DNA of 64,000 nucleotides, taken from Copromyces sp. CBS 386.78 (lineage: Eukaryota > Ascomycota > Sordariomycetes > Sordariales > Sordariaceae). Below the pieces are notes generated by a model, which worked only from the letters and a program-made list of their open reading frames with translations, was not told the DNA's origin and ran no database searches. The stretch is taken from contig MU839170.1 in NCBI GenBank assembly GCA_030685235.1, positions 118,726 through 182,725 on the forward strand, given 5' to 3'. Position 1 is the stretch's first letter. The number at the start of each line of letters is the position of its first letter. Positions 45,068 through 57,106 of the stretch are shown in pieces. The position numbers and the translations under genes were made by a program.

Positions 45068-47674
45068 ATGCAGTACGTCAGGAGTCTCGGCGACTCTGTC
45101 TCTACCGCATGGAACTCCATCAACCCTGCAACTCTCAGCGGTGCCATCGACGTGATAGTCGTTGAGCAGGAAGATGGAACCCTTGCATGCTCTCCCTTTC
45201 ACGTGCGTTTTGGCAAGTTTTCGCTCTTGCGCCCATCCGAAAAGAAGGTTGAATTCCGGGTCAATGGCGTCAAGCAGGACTATGCCATGAAGCTAGGCGA
45301 CGGAGGCGAGGCCTTCTTCGTCTTCGAAACCACAGACACCATCCCCCAGAGCATGCAGACGTCACCCATCGTGTCGCCCGCCTCCAGTCCTCCGCTTAAT
45401 GCCGACCAGTCAGGGCCTCTACAAGAACCCGAATTGCTCGATCTGAACTCGCTAGAAGGCAAAAGCCGTTCATCGAGCTTCAACCACAGGCCACCTCCTA
45501 CAGCTCTGCTAGCACGAGACGGTAAGCTTCTAGTCCATCAGCTGCACTATCAAGGTTGACATATACTAACAAGCATGGGTGTTTTTTCAGGGTTGCTCAC
45601 ACCTCGTTCCGTATCACCAGACCCTATCAAGGGTGAATGGTCCCCGTTTCGCCCACATAGCGATGGACTTCTTCGGCAGTCAGCACGAAGAATGCCAAGC
45701 GATGGCAGTACTCATGAAGGTTCAGAAGAAGGCGATAGCCACACCGAAAGATCCCGTAGCCCGCCGCCGCTTACACCACCCGAAGCTCTTCAGAGGGCAA
45801 TGAACCTCTCCCGAGAGCTTGCCGCCGCCAATATCCCTAACCACATCAGCGATACCGGAGATCTCATGTTGGATATGGCTGCGTTCAAGAACAATGAAGA
45901 AGACGCCTTCCGGGCCGAGATCCTTGCGCGCAAGATTCTCACGGAGGAGCTTGATGGCAACTACGACATCGGCGCACTCTTCGGCGTTGACGAGCATGGA
46001 AACCTTTGGATCTACAGCAGCATTGAGGCCAAGGAGGCCGCCATGAAGAGGACGATGGACCCCCTACGCTCTGCGTCCCACATGGGCAACATCGATGCCG
46101 CTTCCGATCCTGGATATCAGAGCGACGCTAGCGACACCTCAGCCGCCACGACTCTACCGAGCCACAGGAGAGCTGACTCTGATGTCGGCCAGATGACCCT
46201 ACAGACACCCCCAAGCTCTCCCGGCACTTCGGCAGCGGGTGACCCCAACAGAAACTACGCAAAGACCTTGCGGTTGACTAGCGACCAGTTGAAGGCCTTA
46301 AACCTGAAGCCCGGCGAGAACTCGATGAGCTTCACCGTCAACAAGGCTACCTGCCAGGCTTACATGTTCTTGTGGAAGCACGAAGTGCCCGTGGTCATCT
46401 CGGATATCGATGGAACCATCACCAAGTCCGATGCACTTGGCCATGTGCTGAACATGATCGGGCGCGACTGGACGCATGCTGGCGTAGCCAAGCTGTACAC
46501 TGATATTGTAGCCAACGGGTACAACATCATGTACCTGACAAGTCGATCCGTCGGTCAGGCCGACACGACACGAACATACCTCGCAGGTATTGTCCAAGAC
46601 GGGTACCGTCTCCCACGCGGACCTACCATTCTATCACCCGACCGAACAATGGCGGCTCTCCGCCGTGAAATATACCTCCGCAAACCCCATATCTTCAAGA
46701 TGTCCACGCTTCGTGACATTAAAAACCTCTACGGACCCGATCGTACACCCTTCTACGCCGGGTTCGGCAACCGTTTCACGGACCAGATTTCGTACCGCAC
46801 CGTCGATGTGCCTCGCAACCGCATCTTCACCATCAACTCCAACGCCGAGGTGTCGCTCGATCTGCTCAGTCTCAACAAGCTCAAGCTCAGCTACGTCAAC
46901 ATGACCGAGGTCGTTGACCACTACTTCCCGCCCGTGACCACGCTCATCAAGGGCGGTGGCGAGGATTACACGGATTTCAAGTACTGGCGCGATCAGCCCC
47001 TGGATCTCGACGAGTTCTCTGCCAGTGACACGGAGGATGAGGGCAGTGGTGGCCGAAAGATAACTGCTCCGGCTGTTGTCGATGATCACGAAAGTGAGTA
47101 CGAGGATGACGACGAGGAGGAGGTCGGTGACGGTCTTGTGGACAGTTACATCTCCAGGGACTCGGTGGATGATTACGAGGAAGGAAGTGGGGCGAGCGAG
47201 GACGAGGATTATGATGGAGAGTATGATGGAGAGGACGATGAGGAGGTGGAGGAGGAAGAATATGACGAGGAAGGCGCGCACGAGCATATGGCCGATTCGG
47301 CTATGATGGACAGCGTGTATGTGGATGCGGATGCTCATGGCGAGATTGCTGAGGAAGAGGAAGTTGAGGGAGCAGAGGAGGTTGACGATGTTCAGGAGAA
47401 GGAGGTCGTCAAGGAGGAAGGACAAGACGATGGAGGGCTCGGCGCCGAGGAAGAGGAAGGACTCAGACGGGCCGCTGCCGATCTCGAGCAAGCCATGAAG
47501 GAGCAGGAGAAGAAGAGGGAGCCAAGCAACGCCCAGCTGCAAGTGCCCGTCGAGCAGTCTAAGGACAAGTCAAGCTCAGCTTCTCCCAAGGTGATTGAGC
47601 CGGATGCGGATGCTGAGATGATTACTGGGATTAAGGATCTTAGTGTCGAGAAGGAGGTCAGCAGCTCGAACTAG
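45068..47674 (+). CDS. PAH1: Lipin-type phosphatidate phosphatase
   Basis: Magnesium-dependent phosphatidate phosphatase that makes diacylglycerol for triacylglycerol and phospholipid synthesis and affects nuclear membrane growth. Two exons, 45068-45521 and 45591-47674, with a 69-bp intron (GTAAGC donor, ATACTAAC branch site, TTCAG acceptor), give 845 residues. The lipin N-terminal domain starts at residue 1 (MQYVRSLGDSVSTAWNSINP; IDVIVVEQEDGTLACSPFHV RFGKF split by the usual glycine-rich turn). The catalytic HAD domain carries SDIDGTITKSDALGH at about residue 423 (the DxDGT motif) and YLTSRSVGQADTTR, PRGPTILSPD and GFGNRFTD downstream. The C-terminal 200 residues are strongly acidic (EEVEEEEYDEEG) and should be phospho-regulated and disordered. 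The yeast amphipathic helix at the N-terminus is present. The frame is intact. Confidence 0.96.
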
Positions 47675-48390
47675 AAGTATGTACAAACACGAGGGGAGGG
47701 TATGTGAGTGATCATTGTTACTATGGGGAAAGGAGATGTTATTGGAGATTCGGAATAGCGATAGATATACATGAGGAGGATGGGAGCCCAGTCCCTTTTT
47801 TGGAGCACCTGGGAGGAAATGGAGGACGACGGAGGACGGAGGACGGAGGACGGAGGGTGGAGGAAGAGAGGTATCAGATCCTTTGGGCGATTTCCTCATT
47901 TTGCATAGCGCGGCGCAAACTGGGAGGGAAATTCAATGTACTTGACATTTACGGTGCCAACTTTATTTCATTACTACTCCTAGACATGTTTATCTTTATA
48001 TCTTGTTTTGCATGCTCTGTCCGTCTTCTTGATACTCTTGAGAATGTGTGTTTGAATCTTGTGTAGGTATTATTTCTAGGGAACAAGGTACGAAGTGGCA
48101 TAAGAGTAATAATACTAGCAGGTGTCTTCCTGCTCTTCCTTTTTGCCCTTGTATAACAGGATCAATGGTAACTATAAGATTCATGAACTGCTTGTTTGTA
48201 AAGTTAAGCCCACTCACTCTCTGGATGTTATCAGCTTTTCGTTTCCCTACTCCTAAACGCCATGACACCGCGAAAACACACCCGGTCAACCGTCAAACAG
48301 GACACATGTTGCCACAGACGATGAACGGTAAATGGTCCTAAAACAGAGACCGACGATAAACGAAGCCGCTGAAAAGAAAATATACCCTCT
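47675..48390. other. Convergent intergenic region (lipin / TAF9)
   Basis: It holds the 3' ends of both genes. A short tandem repeat of GGAGGAC units at 47818-47862 is the only structure seen. Confidence 0.5.
47818..47862. repeat. GGAGGAC tandem repeat
   Basis: Five to six imperfect copies of a 7-8-bp unit (GGACGGAG / GGAGGACG) in the 3' flank of the lipin gene. A simple low-copy minisatellite. Confidence 0.8.
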
Positions 48391-49362
48391 TCAGAACATA
48401 TCCACATCCTCCATCTCCTCATTATCATCACCATCCTCCCCAAATAAGTCATCCACCGTGCCACCCTCTACCCCATCCCCGCCAATATCCTCCTTCTCTA
48501 TACCCTCCATCGCATCCCCATTCTCTCCTCCCTTCTTGTTGCCGATGCCCATCGCATCCTCCATATCCTCATCACTATCCTCCTCGTCATCCTCATCTCC
48601 ACTCGTCTCATCATCCCCGCCCGCAATCCACCCATCCCCCTTCAGCCCCCAACTAATCCCATTCAACACAAACCGCTCGCTCGGCAGTCTAACCCCCCAC
48701 TCATTCGCACTCACCTTCGGCAACGCCACCTTATTCTTCTCGCGCGCCATCTCCATCATCCACTCCTTGCTAACACCACCACCGCTCCCGCCCCCGCTTC
48801 CGCCACGGAACTGGAAGTTCAGCCGGCTGGCAATAGCCAGCTGCACCGCGTTACTCGTAATCGTCGCGTCGCCCACGTTGACGGGTGCCGCGCCCGAGGA
48901 GGCCGAGGGCCGAGCGCCCGCGTGCGAGGTGTAGGGATCGGCGGAGAGGTGTAAAGCATCGGACAAAACGGCCGAGGTGTGTCGGTAGGCGAAGTCGAGC
49001 AGGAGCAAAGGGACGCGTTGTTCGAAGGCTGTTACGCCTTGGGCGGTTAGGAGGAGCTCGATTGTGCGGGCGTCGCGGGGGCGGGGGTTGGAGGCTGCTG
49101 AGGAGGCGGGGGCGGCTGCCGCAGCGGCGGTGGAGAGGACATTGGGATTGGGTGCTGTTGTTGCTACTGCTGTTGATGGGCCTGCTGCTGTCGTGGTAGC
49201 TGGCGGTTGAGAGGCGCCTGCTGAGGGTTGAGTGACTGGTTGGGATTGGGATTGGGATTGGGATTGAGAGGCTGCGGCTGGTGCTGCCGATGCGTTGTTC
49301 TGGCCGCTGGGCGCGGGTGTGCCGTTTGGGAGGGGAGCCGTGGTTGCGGCGGCGGCGGACAT
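48391..49362 (-). CDS. TAF9: TAF9, TFIID/SAGA histone-fold subunit
   Basis: TAF9 is a histone-fold protein shared by TFIID and SAGA, pairing with TAF6 in the nucleus. A single exon of 323 residues. The first 95 residues are Ala/Thr/Ser/Pro-rich disorder with a Ser-Gln repeat. The histone fold begins at [20 protein letters not shown] and continues [20 protein letters not shown]; the third helix region ([19 protein letters not shown]) is separated by a serine/alanine-rich insert that is longer than in yeast. The conserved [20 protein letters not shown] block follows, and the tail is acidic ([18 protein letters not shown]). Length and order fit fungal TAF9. There are no introns. It converges with lipin and is the last intact gene before the RIP-mutated region. 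Confidence 0.93.
   Translation of the reverse strand: MSAAAATTAPLPNGTPAPSGQNNASAAPAAASQSQSQSQSQPVTQPSAGASQPPATTTAAGPSTAVATTAPNPNVLSTAAAAAAPASSAASNPRPRDARTIELLLTAQGVTAFEQRVPLLLLDFAYRHTSAVLSDALHLSADPYTSHAGARPSASSGAAPVNVGDATITSNAVQLAIASRLNFQFRGGSGGGSGGGVSKEWMMEMAREKNKVALPKVSANEWGVRLPSERFVLNGISWGLKGDGWIAGGDDETSGDEDDEEDSDEDMEDAMGIGNKKGGENGDAMEGIEKEDIGGDGVEGGTVDDLFGEDGDDNEEMEDVDMF
49233..49266 (-). repeat. Ser-Gln hexanucleotide repeat in TAF9
   Basis: GGGATT repeats on the plus strand code for alternating Ser-Gln on the minus strand. The frame is kept; copy number is likely variable. Confidence 0.8.
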
Positions 49363-50080
49363 GGTTGGTGACTGCCGCCGATGGAGGGGGGAGGTTTGGT
49401 CAATTGGTTGTGAAGGTTGCTATTTAAAAAGGCGAAGCTGAGTTGTGTATAGCTCGTGGCGGTGATCGGACTGGCCTGGCGTCTTCTGATTTTCTTGTAG
49501 CTGATAGATGGATCGGCAGATATCCAAGTTCGGTATGATGTTCGGCGCGGGGAGCTAGCTCTGTTCGCGGTTCGGGAATGTCTTATTGATGGCGTCGTAA
49601 GTCCGTTTGGTTGTGAAGGCTACCTGAGGTGATGCTCGTATAACGTGTTTCGGAAGTTGATGTTGCGTCTTTGGAAGGATTGGGTTGAGGGAGAAGGCTT
49701 TCGGGTGGAAAACTTGCCCGGAGGTTCGATCATTGACACGCCGACCGAGCGCCAAGACCAAGCCGCGAGGTCGCAACTGCCCACCCCTGCCTGCCTCTGG
49801 AGGATCGCACCGTGCCGCAAAAGCGCCCCCAGGGCAATTTAGCCTGCCGTAACAGCACAGACCATAGCTTATTTTTTCAATTGCATGAGATGAGGGGCAT
49901 TTACATGGCCCTCCCGTAGTAGTCCATTCGAAATTCTCGTCAGTAGAAATTTCAATAATTTCAAGAAAGTTCTTGCAAATATGGCCATCCTTACTATAAT
50001 TTTAAGGCACGTGACTATACGTGACTGACTGCTAGGGGGATTTAGTGCCTAGACTGGGGGGGGGGTTTCTGGTGCCCAGA
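49363..50080. other. TAF9 upstream region and border of the RIP-mutated block
   Basis: About 500 bp of promoter-like sequence followed by AT-rich sequence with repeated GTGAC words near 50009-50030. The G-rich stretch at 50045-50090 contains two direct copies of a transposon-end-like unit. No gene is seen. Confidence 0.5.
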
Positions 50081-50120
50081 CTAGGGGGTTCTAAAGGCCA
50101 CCAAAAGTGCTCAAAATGCC
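50045..50120 (+). repeat. Repeated G-rich transposon-end-like sequence
   Basis: Two direct copies of a unit beginning GTGCCTAGACTGGGGGG / GTGCCCAGACTAGGGGG lie side by side, and the second runs into CTAGGGGGTTCTAAAGGCC. That start resembles the arms of the fold-back element at 17096 (CTTGGGGGGTTCTGG). It stands exactly where RIP-mutated sequence begins, so it may be the terminal repeat of a degraded DNA transposon lying to its right. The match is by eye. Confidence 0.5.
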
Positions 50121-50828
50121 GAAATTTATTATTACATAGATTATTACTATTACTCGATTTTACTATATTTTTAGGCCATATATGTATATATTAATATTTA
50201 TCTTTTATTGTAATACCTTTATTTTCTAGCTTTTAGTCTTCCTAATTTATTCCCGCTCCTTTTAATCGTTATCTTCGTTCGTATTTATATAATCGAATAG
50301 TTACTCTTCGATTTGAAGTAATAATTCGTTTCTCTAAGCGGGAAATAGCCTGGTAAAATTTTGGTTAAAGCTTTTAAAATTCTTGCCATTTATAAAGATG
50401 AAGGTGGCTATATCTATATAGTCAGTTAATAAGTAGTTGTAGCGGGGGTTCTCTAAAAAGTTTATAGTAGAAAAGGTTCGCTTATAAAGTATGTTATTAA
50501 TTGGAGTATTAAATATCTTTATAGTAATAAGAGCGATAATAAATTTGCTACCTAGTAGTATATTCTATTAAGTTTTAGGATCGAAGTTACTATAATTCTA
50601 AATACGTTAGTTAATAGCGTAAATACCCTTATATATCCGAAATTAGAAGTAATTCCTAAGGAATTAGGCTTCGGTAACGTTATCTAGTATAAATAAATAT
50701 TATTTTAAAAAATCTATTATTAACTAATTAATACTTTAAATAATAGGGCGAACAATTTTAACCCTTTAATAAGTAATAAATAGGTATAATATAAAGCCTA
50801 ACTAATTTAAGGGGGTAAGCTACTTATT
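50121..50828. mobile_element. RIP-mutated repeat of unknown class
   Basis: AT-rich, nearly free of CA and TG, with CG kept. On the minus strand a protein-like stretch with an NPRYNYLL-type motif can be read near 50400-50460, vaguely like a transposase, but I cannot place it in a family. It lies between the transposon-end-like sequence at 50045 and the LTR-like block at 50829. Confidence 0.5.
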
Positions 50829-51120
50829 TGATGCGGAAGCACTGAAGTATGTGAAAATATTGTATTCTAAAGAGTAATGCCCGCCAAGAAGGTTTCCTAA
50901 GAAAGACTACCTTTGAAAATAAGAAAGATATATCCCATAGCAGCCTTATCTTATCACCTATCTTATCGAGCATATAAATAATAACGAGTCCGGCAGGCGA
51001 GTACCTACCGGGCGAGGCAGGTCTATAACCTTCGCCCTTAGAAATCTATATAAATACACAGGTCCGGTATCAAATGCCGGCGCTCAAAAAAAGCTTTTAC
51101 TATCCTCAACAACTATTACA
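50829..51120. repeat. LTR-like sequence, probable 3' LTR of the outer gypsy element
   Basis: A 292-bp block starting TGATGCGG and ending ACTATTACA (TG...CA ends on either strand) that keeps more CA/TG than its surroundings. It includes TATATAAATA on the plus strand. It directly follows the end of the outer element's chromodomain reading frame, where its 3' LTR is expected. No second copy is found in the window and flanking 5-mers do not match, so a solo LTR of another family is the alternative. Confidence 0.5.
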
Positions 51121-52385
51121 AGTAATAAAATAATTTAAGGCCTAATAATATACTTATCCTCCGTTCTATCTATCTACACTCTTTCCGTCTTCTAACATAC
51201 TCATTACTTCCTCCGATCTTTACTTCCTTACCTCCTTTAATTACGCCTTATTCTTACAGCGCCAATAGTCCTTTACCAAGTCCTTAACGTACCTCAACTA
51301 CTATTCTATTTTCTATTCGTCGTATTCGTATCCCTATCCTTTTTATTTTATTAAATAAACGTTCGTTCTTTGCGTTACCCAGTATATAATAATTTATTCC
51401 AACTTATAAGAATCGCCTTCTTCGTTCCTAGAGCTCTAACTATTTTCTACTAGTCCCGGTAGGAGTATTGTACGCTTAAAGGGGTCTTTAAATACTAGGG
51501 CGGGCAGTAAGTATACTACGGAAATAACTAAATAAATAGTCTAATTAGCTAGGAATTCTAAATGGTAAACCAATCTTCCTACGCGCTCTAATACTTTAAA
51601 TAATCCCGCTCGCTACTAAAAGAACTTCCTTAATAATTTTCCTTTAAAATAATATCCGTAGTAGAAACGAAAGTATATATAGTCCCCGATATTGAACTCT
51701 ACTAGTTAGTATCTTAAATTATATTTCCGTTTAGCTATTACTACGGCGAAGTCTATAACGAAGGCGGCGTTTTATCGTAAATAGTCTCTAAGCGTAGTTA
51801 TAGTAAATTCGTTATTATCCTTAAGGATATCCAAAAGCCCGAATAATTTAAAACCGTAGAAGAACTTATAGGGAGATATTTTAATAGGCGCCGAATATAA
51901 ATTATTAAAATTCTATTATAAGGCGGGGAATATTTTAATCCAAAGGGTATCGGGGTTATCGAAATTATAGAAACGGATAGTAATTTTAACTATTTAATTT
52001 TTTCGTTTTAAGAGGCCATTTCCTTAAGGGTAGTAAACTATAATTATAAGTAATTTCGTTCCCAACTTCTTCTATATTCCTTTCTAAAGTTCGGATATAA
52101 ATTTACTATTTCGATTTAAGATAATCCCTTATAATATACCCTAGTCTATTATTATTAACTATTAGATTAGTATATTAGCTTAATCTTTGGCTATATACGT
52201 AGAATGCCTAAGGATTAGTAGGGACTTCTTTAATATAAGATACGTCGAAGTAAATAATACGTTGTATATATTCTTATCCTCTAACTTTTATAACGTATCC
52301 TAGGCTAATATAGGGGGCAAACTAATAATAAAATTAATAGTAATAGTACGTATAAGGATAAGCGTTATTTAAATAGGCTAATAAT
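51121..52385 (-). mobile_element. Outer Ty3/gypsy element, 3' part (integrase C-terminus, chromodomain), RIP-mutated
   Basis: Reading the minus strand and ignoring stops that RIP can make, this holds the catalytic integrase core end (about 51960-52350, with TITINFIISLPPI and a KLGTKLLIIIVYYPQGNGLL-like block), the GPY/F-type end (GLFKVLERVGRLVYHLEFLA, about 51520-51600) and a chromodomain-like segment (VYLIK-KG-GYEYDE, about 51280-51370). The stops are TAA or TAG at places where Gln or Trp is expected, which fits C-to-T or G-to-A change. The reading frame continues at 59861, interrupted by the inner element. Confidence 0.8.
52381..52385. repeat. Target-site duplication ATAAT, left copy
   Basis: The five bases directly before the left LTR match the five directly after the right LTR (59856-59860). 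The sequence is AT-rich, so chance identity is not negligible, but frame restoration in the outer element supports it. Confidence 0.8.
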
Positions 52386-52624
52386 TGTAAGGGGTGCAGC
52401 ACGGTTGGCACAGGTGCTGGCCTAAACGATCGATAAAGTTCTACGAGGAAAGAAAGGAAGGAAGGGAGCCTACAGGGTAGGCGAGCTGGCCAGCTATCCT
52501 TTTCAAAGGACGTACGGTGTACGGGTGTATAGGCCAAGGGGGTTTGCCGGTACGGTAGGGTTGCCGGTACAGCAATTCGCCTAGCGATTGCCAAGTATTA
52601 GCTACAAGTATTAACCCTATAATA
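52386..52624 (-). repeat. Left LTR (3' LTR) of the inner gypsy element
   Basis: 239 bp, pairs with 59617-59855. It starts TGTAAGGGG and ends CCCTATAATA; the expected terminal CA has become TA. About 28 differences from the other copy by eye, all transitions and no length change. Confidence 0.93.
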
Positions 52625-52627
52625 TTA

Positions 52628-52646
52628 GCCCCCCCCTTTTCCTCTA
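52628..52646 (-). promoter_or_regulatory. Polypurine tract of the inner gypsy element
   Basis: On the minus strand this reads as a run of A and G (GAGGAAAAGGGGGGGG) four bases from the 3' LTR, where plus-strand DNA synthesis is primed. It fixes the orientation of the element as minus. Confidence 0.8.
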
Positions 52647-53159
52647 ATTAAGTAACTAAATATATAAGCGTAACCCATTACGTATATCCTAAATATTAAA
52701 CGATAAACCCCTTTTAATAGCGCGCGCCTATTTAATTTAATTATAAAATTTCTCTCCCTTTCTCCCTCCTTTTCCTCTTTCCCTTTATAACTATTATTAT
52801 ATCGTATTATAAATATCCCTCTCCTCCTATTATTCAACCTTTAATTCAACGACTGTAATTATTACCCTTCCCTATTATTCCCCCCCTTTATTTACCCTTA
52901 TACTCCCTTAATTACTATTATACCGCTTATTATTTTACCCCGCTCTTATATTATCTATCTGCTAACTTCTTAATCTAATCTATTGCAACTATTAAAATAT
53001 CTAATTTTACTCCCACCCCCAACCTAAATATAATATAAGACTTCTTAGAATTCTAATAATTTTATCGTATATAATAATAATTATAGTAACTATTTCTATT
53101 ATCTCCTATTCCGTTAACCCCCTCCCCCACTCTCTACTGTTATACTATCCTTAAACTAA

Positions 53160-54330
53160 TTTAAGCCCGCCCGAATACTATTACTATTAAAATTAATAGA
53201 AAGACTACTATTAAAACTACTATTATTACCGCCGTCGTTACCGCTACTGCTCCGTTCTTAAATTAGTACGTATATTATTTAATTAACGGGTATAATTATA
53301 TTACCCCCGCTATTAATAGTGCGGCTACTACGTATTTAACGTACTAATACGCTAAAAAACCTTATAAACTAATGCTAAGATAAGCTTAAAAGTTTTTTAC
53401 CGCTTAGTATACAGTTAAATACATTCTAAATCTTAAATATAAATTATTTATCGCCGTTTTTAAAACGTTTAATTATTTAGTAACTATAGAAGAAACTAAG
53501 GATATTAATATCCTTACGTAAATTTCTCCCCCCTACTTAATCCGTTCTTATATTTATTATTCTGCTAATAGTTCTTAAGCGCGAATTAGCTTTAAAACGG
53601 TCGCCCGCTAACCGTCCCCTTCTATTAAAATTAAAGGTCCGTTATCTTTTTTAGCGGCCGAAGTTTAATCTTTAAAAAATTAAATAATTGAACTTTCTAA
53701 GTTTAAAGGGAGGATAGCGGCTTTTAAAGATAGTATAGGGTCGATTAAGTAAGTGGTTAATATTACTATTTAATATAATTTCGATAAATTAATAAATATT
53801 TATAATATTTAAAAGGAGAAAAAGCGCGAAGAGAGAATTATCGCCCCCGCTACCTTTACCGTTACCGTTCCCGCCGCCCTTACTACGGCCGCCGTTTCTA
53901 CCCTTACTAAGGACGCTACTAGAAACGGGGAGGGGACCTTTACCGCCCTTAAATACCGTACGTATACTTATAGTAGTATTACTACTAAACGGTTTAAAAA
54001 AACTTCGGGCCTTAATAAATTCTCGTAATAAAATATTATTTATTTACCCCTTAATATTTATTTATTTAACGGAATCCGCCCTTTACCGTCTTTATTATCG
54101 CTCCCTTACGCTGAAAATATTTGCTCCGCTTCGTATAACCCCTACGTTATAACTGCTTCGAATTTTATTAATAGAAAGAAAGAAAATATAGAAATTAACG
54201 TTAATTAAATTATAAAGGATTTATTAAGTAACGAAATAATAAAGGATATTTAGTATATTCGGGGCTTCGCCCTAATTAATTTCGAACTTTTTTTAATATT
54301 GCGAATTAATTTTTCTCTTATAATTCTATA
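53160..54330 (+). pseudogene. Possible accessory open frame antisense to the retroelement, RIP-degraded
   Basis: Between the chromodomain and the 3' LTR of the inner element, one plus-strand frame reads as protein-like sequence for nearly 390 codons without needing a frameshift, broken only by TAA and TAG. Segments such as RPNTITIKINRKTTIKTT, YTVKYILNLKYKLFIAVF and IIELSKFKGRIAAFKDSI look like helical or coiled-coil protein. I do not recognise a family. Stop density is only slightly lower than in the other frames, so a chance frame in AT-rich DNA is a real alternative. Confidence 0.35.
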
Positions 54331-56887
54331 ATTAATTAACTTTACTCCGTTCGTAAAATCCTTTAGGGGAAAGTTTTTAACCTATTGGTCGGTTAGTCTA
54401 TTATTAGTATCCGCCGTTCTATATTTACTTTTAAATTCGTTAAATACTTTCGTTTCTTTAAATTCTACTAAGGGTTCTTAAGTAAAATTATAATACCCCT
54501 TCTATTTAACTAAAATTTTATAAACGGATCCCCCTCTCCTATAATTAATAAATACGTAAAGGATTTCTTCTACTTACTATTCAAATTCTCCTTCTACTTT
54601 TATAATTAGCAATTAATTATTAGTAAGCTTTTACCCTAATAACGGATCTTAAGTTGCCCGCTATAGAAGATTTATATAAAAATATTATAAATAGTTCGAA
54701 GGAAGCTAGAGAATTCTATAACGTACAGAAAGAAGACTTTCAAAACCGTATACTTTATATATAATTAATTTAACTTCTTCTTAAAACGATTAATACTATA
54801 ATTCTTAAAATTAAATTAAATTTTATCTTTAATTTAGAAGCCCTCAATTAATTAATAATATTAATTAACGAATTTCTTTTATTATTAAGCGGCTACCGCT
54901 ATAATAATTTAATATAAGTTTATAATTTATTATAATTTTTAAACGAATTAGTAAATTCGCTTTTTAAAAGAGAAAAGTAGAGGTCCGTTCGTAGGCTCTT
55001 TAATAATAGTAATTAAGAGTTTTATATTAAATTTATAAATAGTAAAGAATAGGTTTATATTAATTAAAGTATTAATACGGCTATTAATAATTAATTAGGC
55101 TATTGGATATTATTTATTTTAATTATTTTAAACGTAATTAACGACTATTCGAAAGTAAGCGTAAATTTTTTAATTTATCCGTTTAAAATTATTATTAATT
55201 TAGGGGTAATAAATAATATTAAAGAGCTATTTAATATAAAGGAGTTTATAGAGCTTCGCTTAAAAGCGGTTCGTCTAATTAAAATTATAATCGTTAATAA
55301 TAAATCTAAAAATACTATAATATTTAACGAAGTATTGTAAGGACTATTCTATATAGAATTTAGTATTTATAAATAGTATTAATTTAAAAATAATATTTTT
55401 ATTAAATTAGTCTTTAATAACCTAGAGATAAGTATTGCTATTCGAATTTAGGAAATCTATAATAAAATCTATTTAGATTTTTCTATTAAATTATTCCGGA
55501 ATTAGTAATAATCGTAGGAGACCCTATTTCTATTTTTTCTAAACCTTTATAAAATTATAAGTATAATAGTTACGGAAGAATTGCCGAACGTAAACCCTTA
55601 AAAGCGGCTAGTAAAAATATCGGATAAATATTATTATAATACTTTTTTTTTTAGGTAACTAAGGATATAAGAATCGTAGGTAGTTTAGATAAGAGTCGTA
55701 CAGAGGGTATTAAATTATTAAAATTAATCCGTAAGGTTAATAGAATCAGATTTAATATATATAGGCATTCTAGGAATTTAAAAGTAACTTTAATAGTAAA
55801 GTCGACTACGGGAATCGATATTATAATCGGTAATTTATATTTTTAATTTTAAAGATAAATCGAAGTACCGTTCGTTATTTTAAATTACTACTTTAATTTA
55901 CTAATATAGAAAGTTTTTAAAGGCCGTTTAATCCTAAAACTATTATAAATCCGGATTTTCAAATACTTTTATACCTTCCCTTCTAATACGGACGACTTAG
56001 GAAACGGAAATATAGAGCGGGCTATAAAATTCGAAAGCGGAATCCAATATTATTTATAAATTGCGGGCCTTATAATTTTATTCGGTAAATATATCCTATT
56101 CCCGCTAGAATAAGGCGTCGGGGACTACCCCCTCCTTACTTAATTAATATTTAATACCGAAATTAAACTATAATAAATATTTAGCCTAGCGAACTTATTA
56201 TTCGGAAAGCCGTTACATTTTTATAAAGTATTCTAGATTCCAATAGTCAATTAAAATAGTAAAGGACTTATAATTATATAGTTCGGCCGACTACTATTCT
56301 AAATAATTAATAATTATAAGTATTTCCTTATTATAGATAGGGTAATTCTATTCTGTAACGTTTAATTTCTGCGAATAGTAATTAATAACCGTCCGCTTTT
56401 TAAATTCGTTAATTTTTTACAAAATAATTCTACTTAACGCGAAACTATTATAATCCGTTTCTAAAAATATTTTTTTATTAAAATTAAATTTTATAAGGAT
56501 TAGGGCCTTCGTAAATAGCGTTTTAAATAATTAGAAGGTATTTTCGCATTCCTTAATCCATTCGAAGGCTACCCCTTTACTAGTAAATATTATTAATAGG
56601 GCTACTATTTTTGAAAATTATAGTATAAATATCCTATAATAATTAACGAACTTAAGGAAATTACGAATACTTTTCTAAAAATTAGGTAAAAATTATTCGA
56701 AAATAATTTTAACCTTCTTAGGGTCGGTTTATATTCTAACGCCCGCGTAAATAATAAAACTGAAATATTTAACTTTTTTAATTATAAATTCGTATTTATC
56801 CGGGTCTAAGTAGAAGCCTACGTCGAAAAGTTTTTTTAATACTAAACGGACTTTAGCCTTATAATCCTCTTTAATACCCGAAGTATA

Positions 56888-56912
56888 AATAAGGATATTA
56901 TTTATATAGGTC
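56888..56912 (-). other. Reverse transcriptase catalytic box, mutated (YINN)
   Basis: On the minus strand the YxDD active-site box reads YINNILIY. Both aspartates have become asparagine, as produced by G-to-A change on the coding strand. The enzyme would be dead even without stops. Confidence 0.8.
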
Positions 56913-57106
56913 GTACAAAATTTATTAAAATATTTATAAAGGATATAATTAATATATTATTAAAACGTCGCCAGCGCACTAATTAGCTTAAAGGGTACGA
57001 CTAACTACTTAAATAACTTATATTATATCCGAAATACCATTTTCTATTCCTCTCCTATAGCTATCCGAATTTTATAGAACGCTTATATAATATTAATTTT
57101 TATATA

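Noticed and set aside
46634..47542. 302-codon open frame antisense to the lipin gene
   Set aside because: It is the shadow of the acidic, GC-biased lipin coding sequence; hydrophobic low-complexity translation with no domain.
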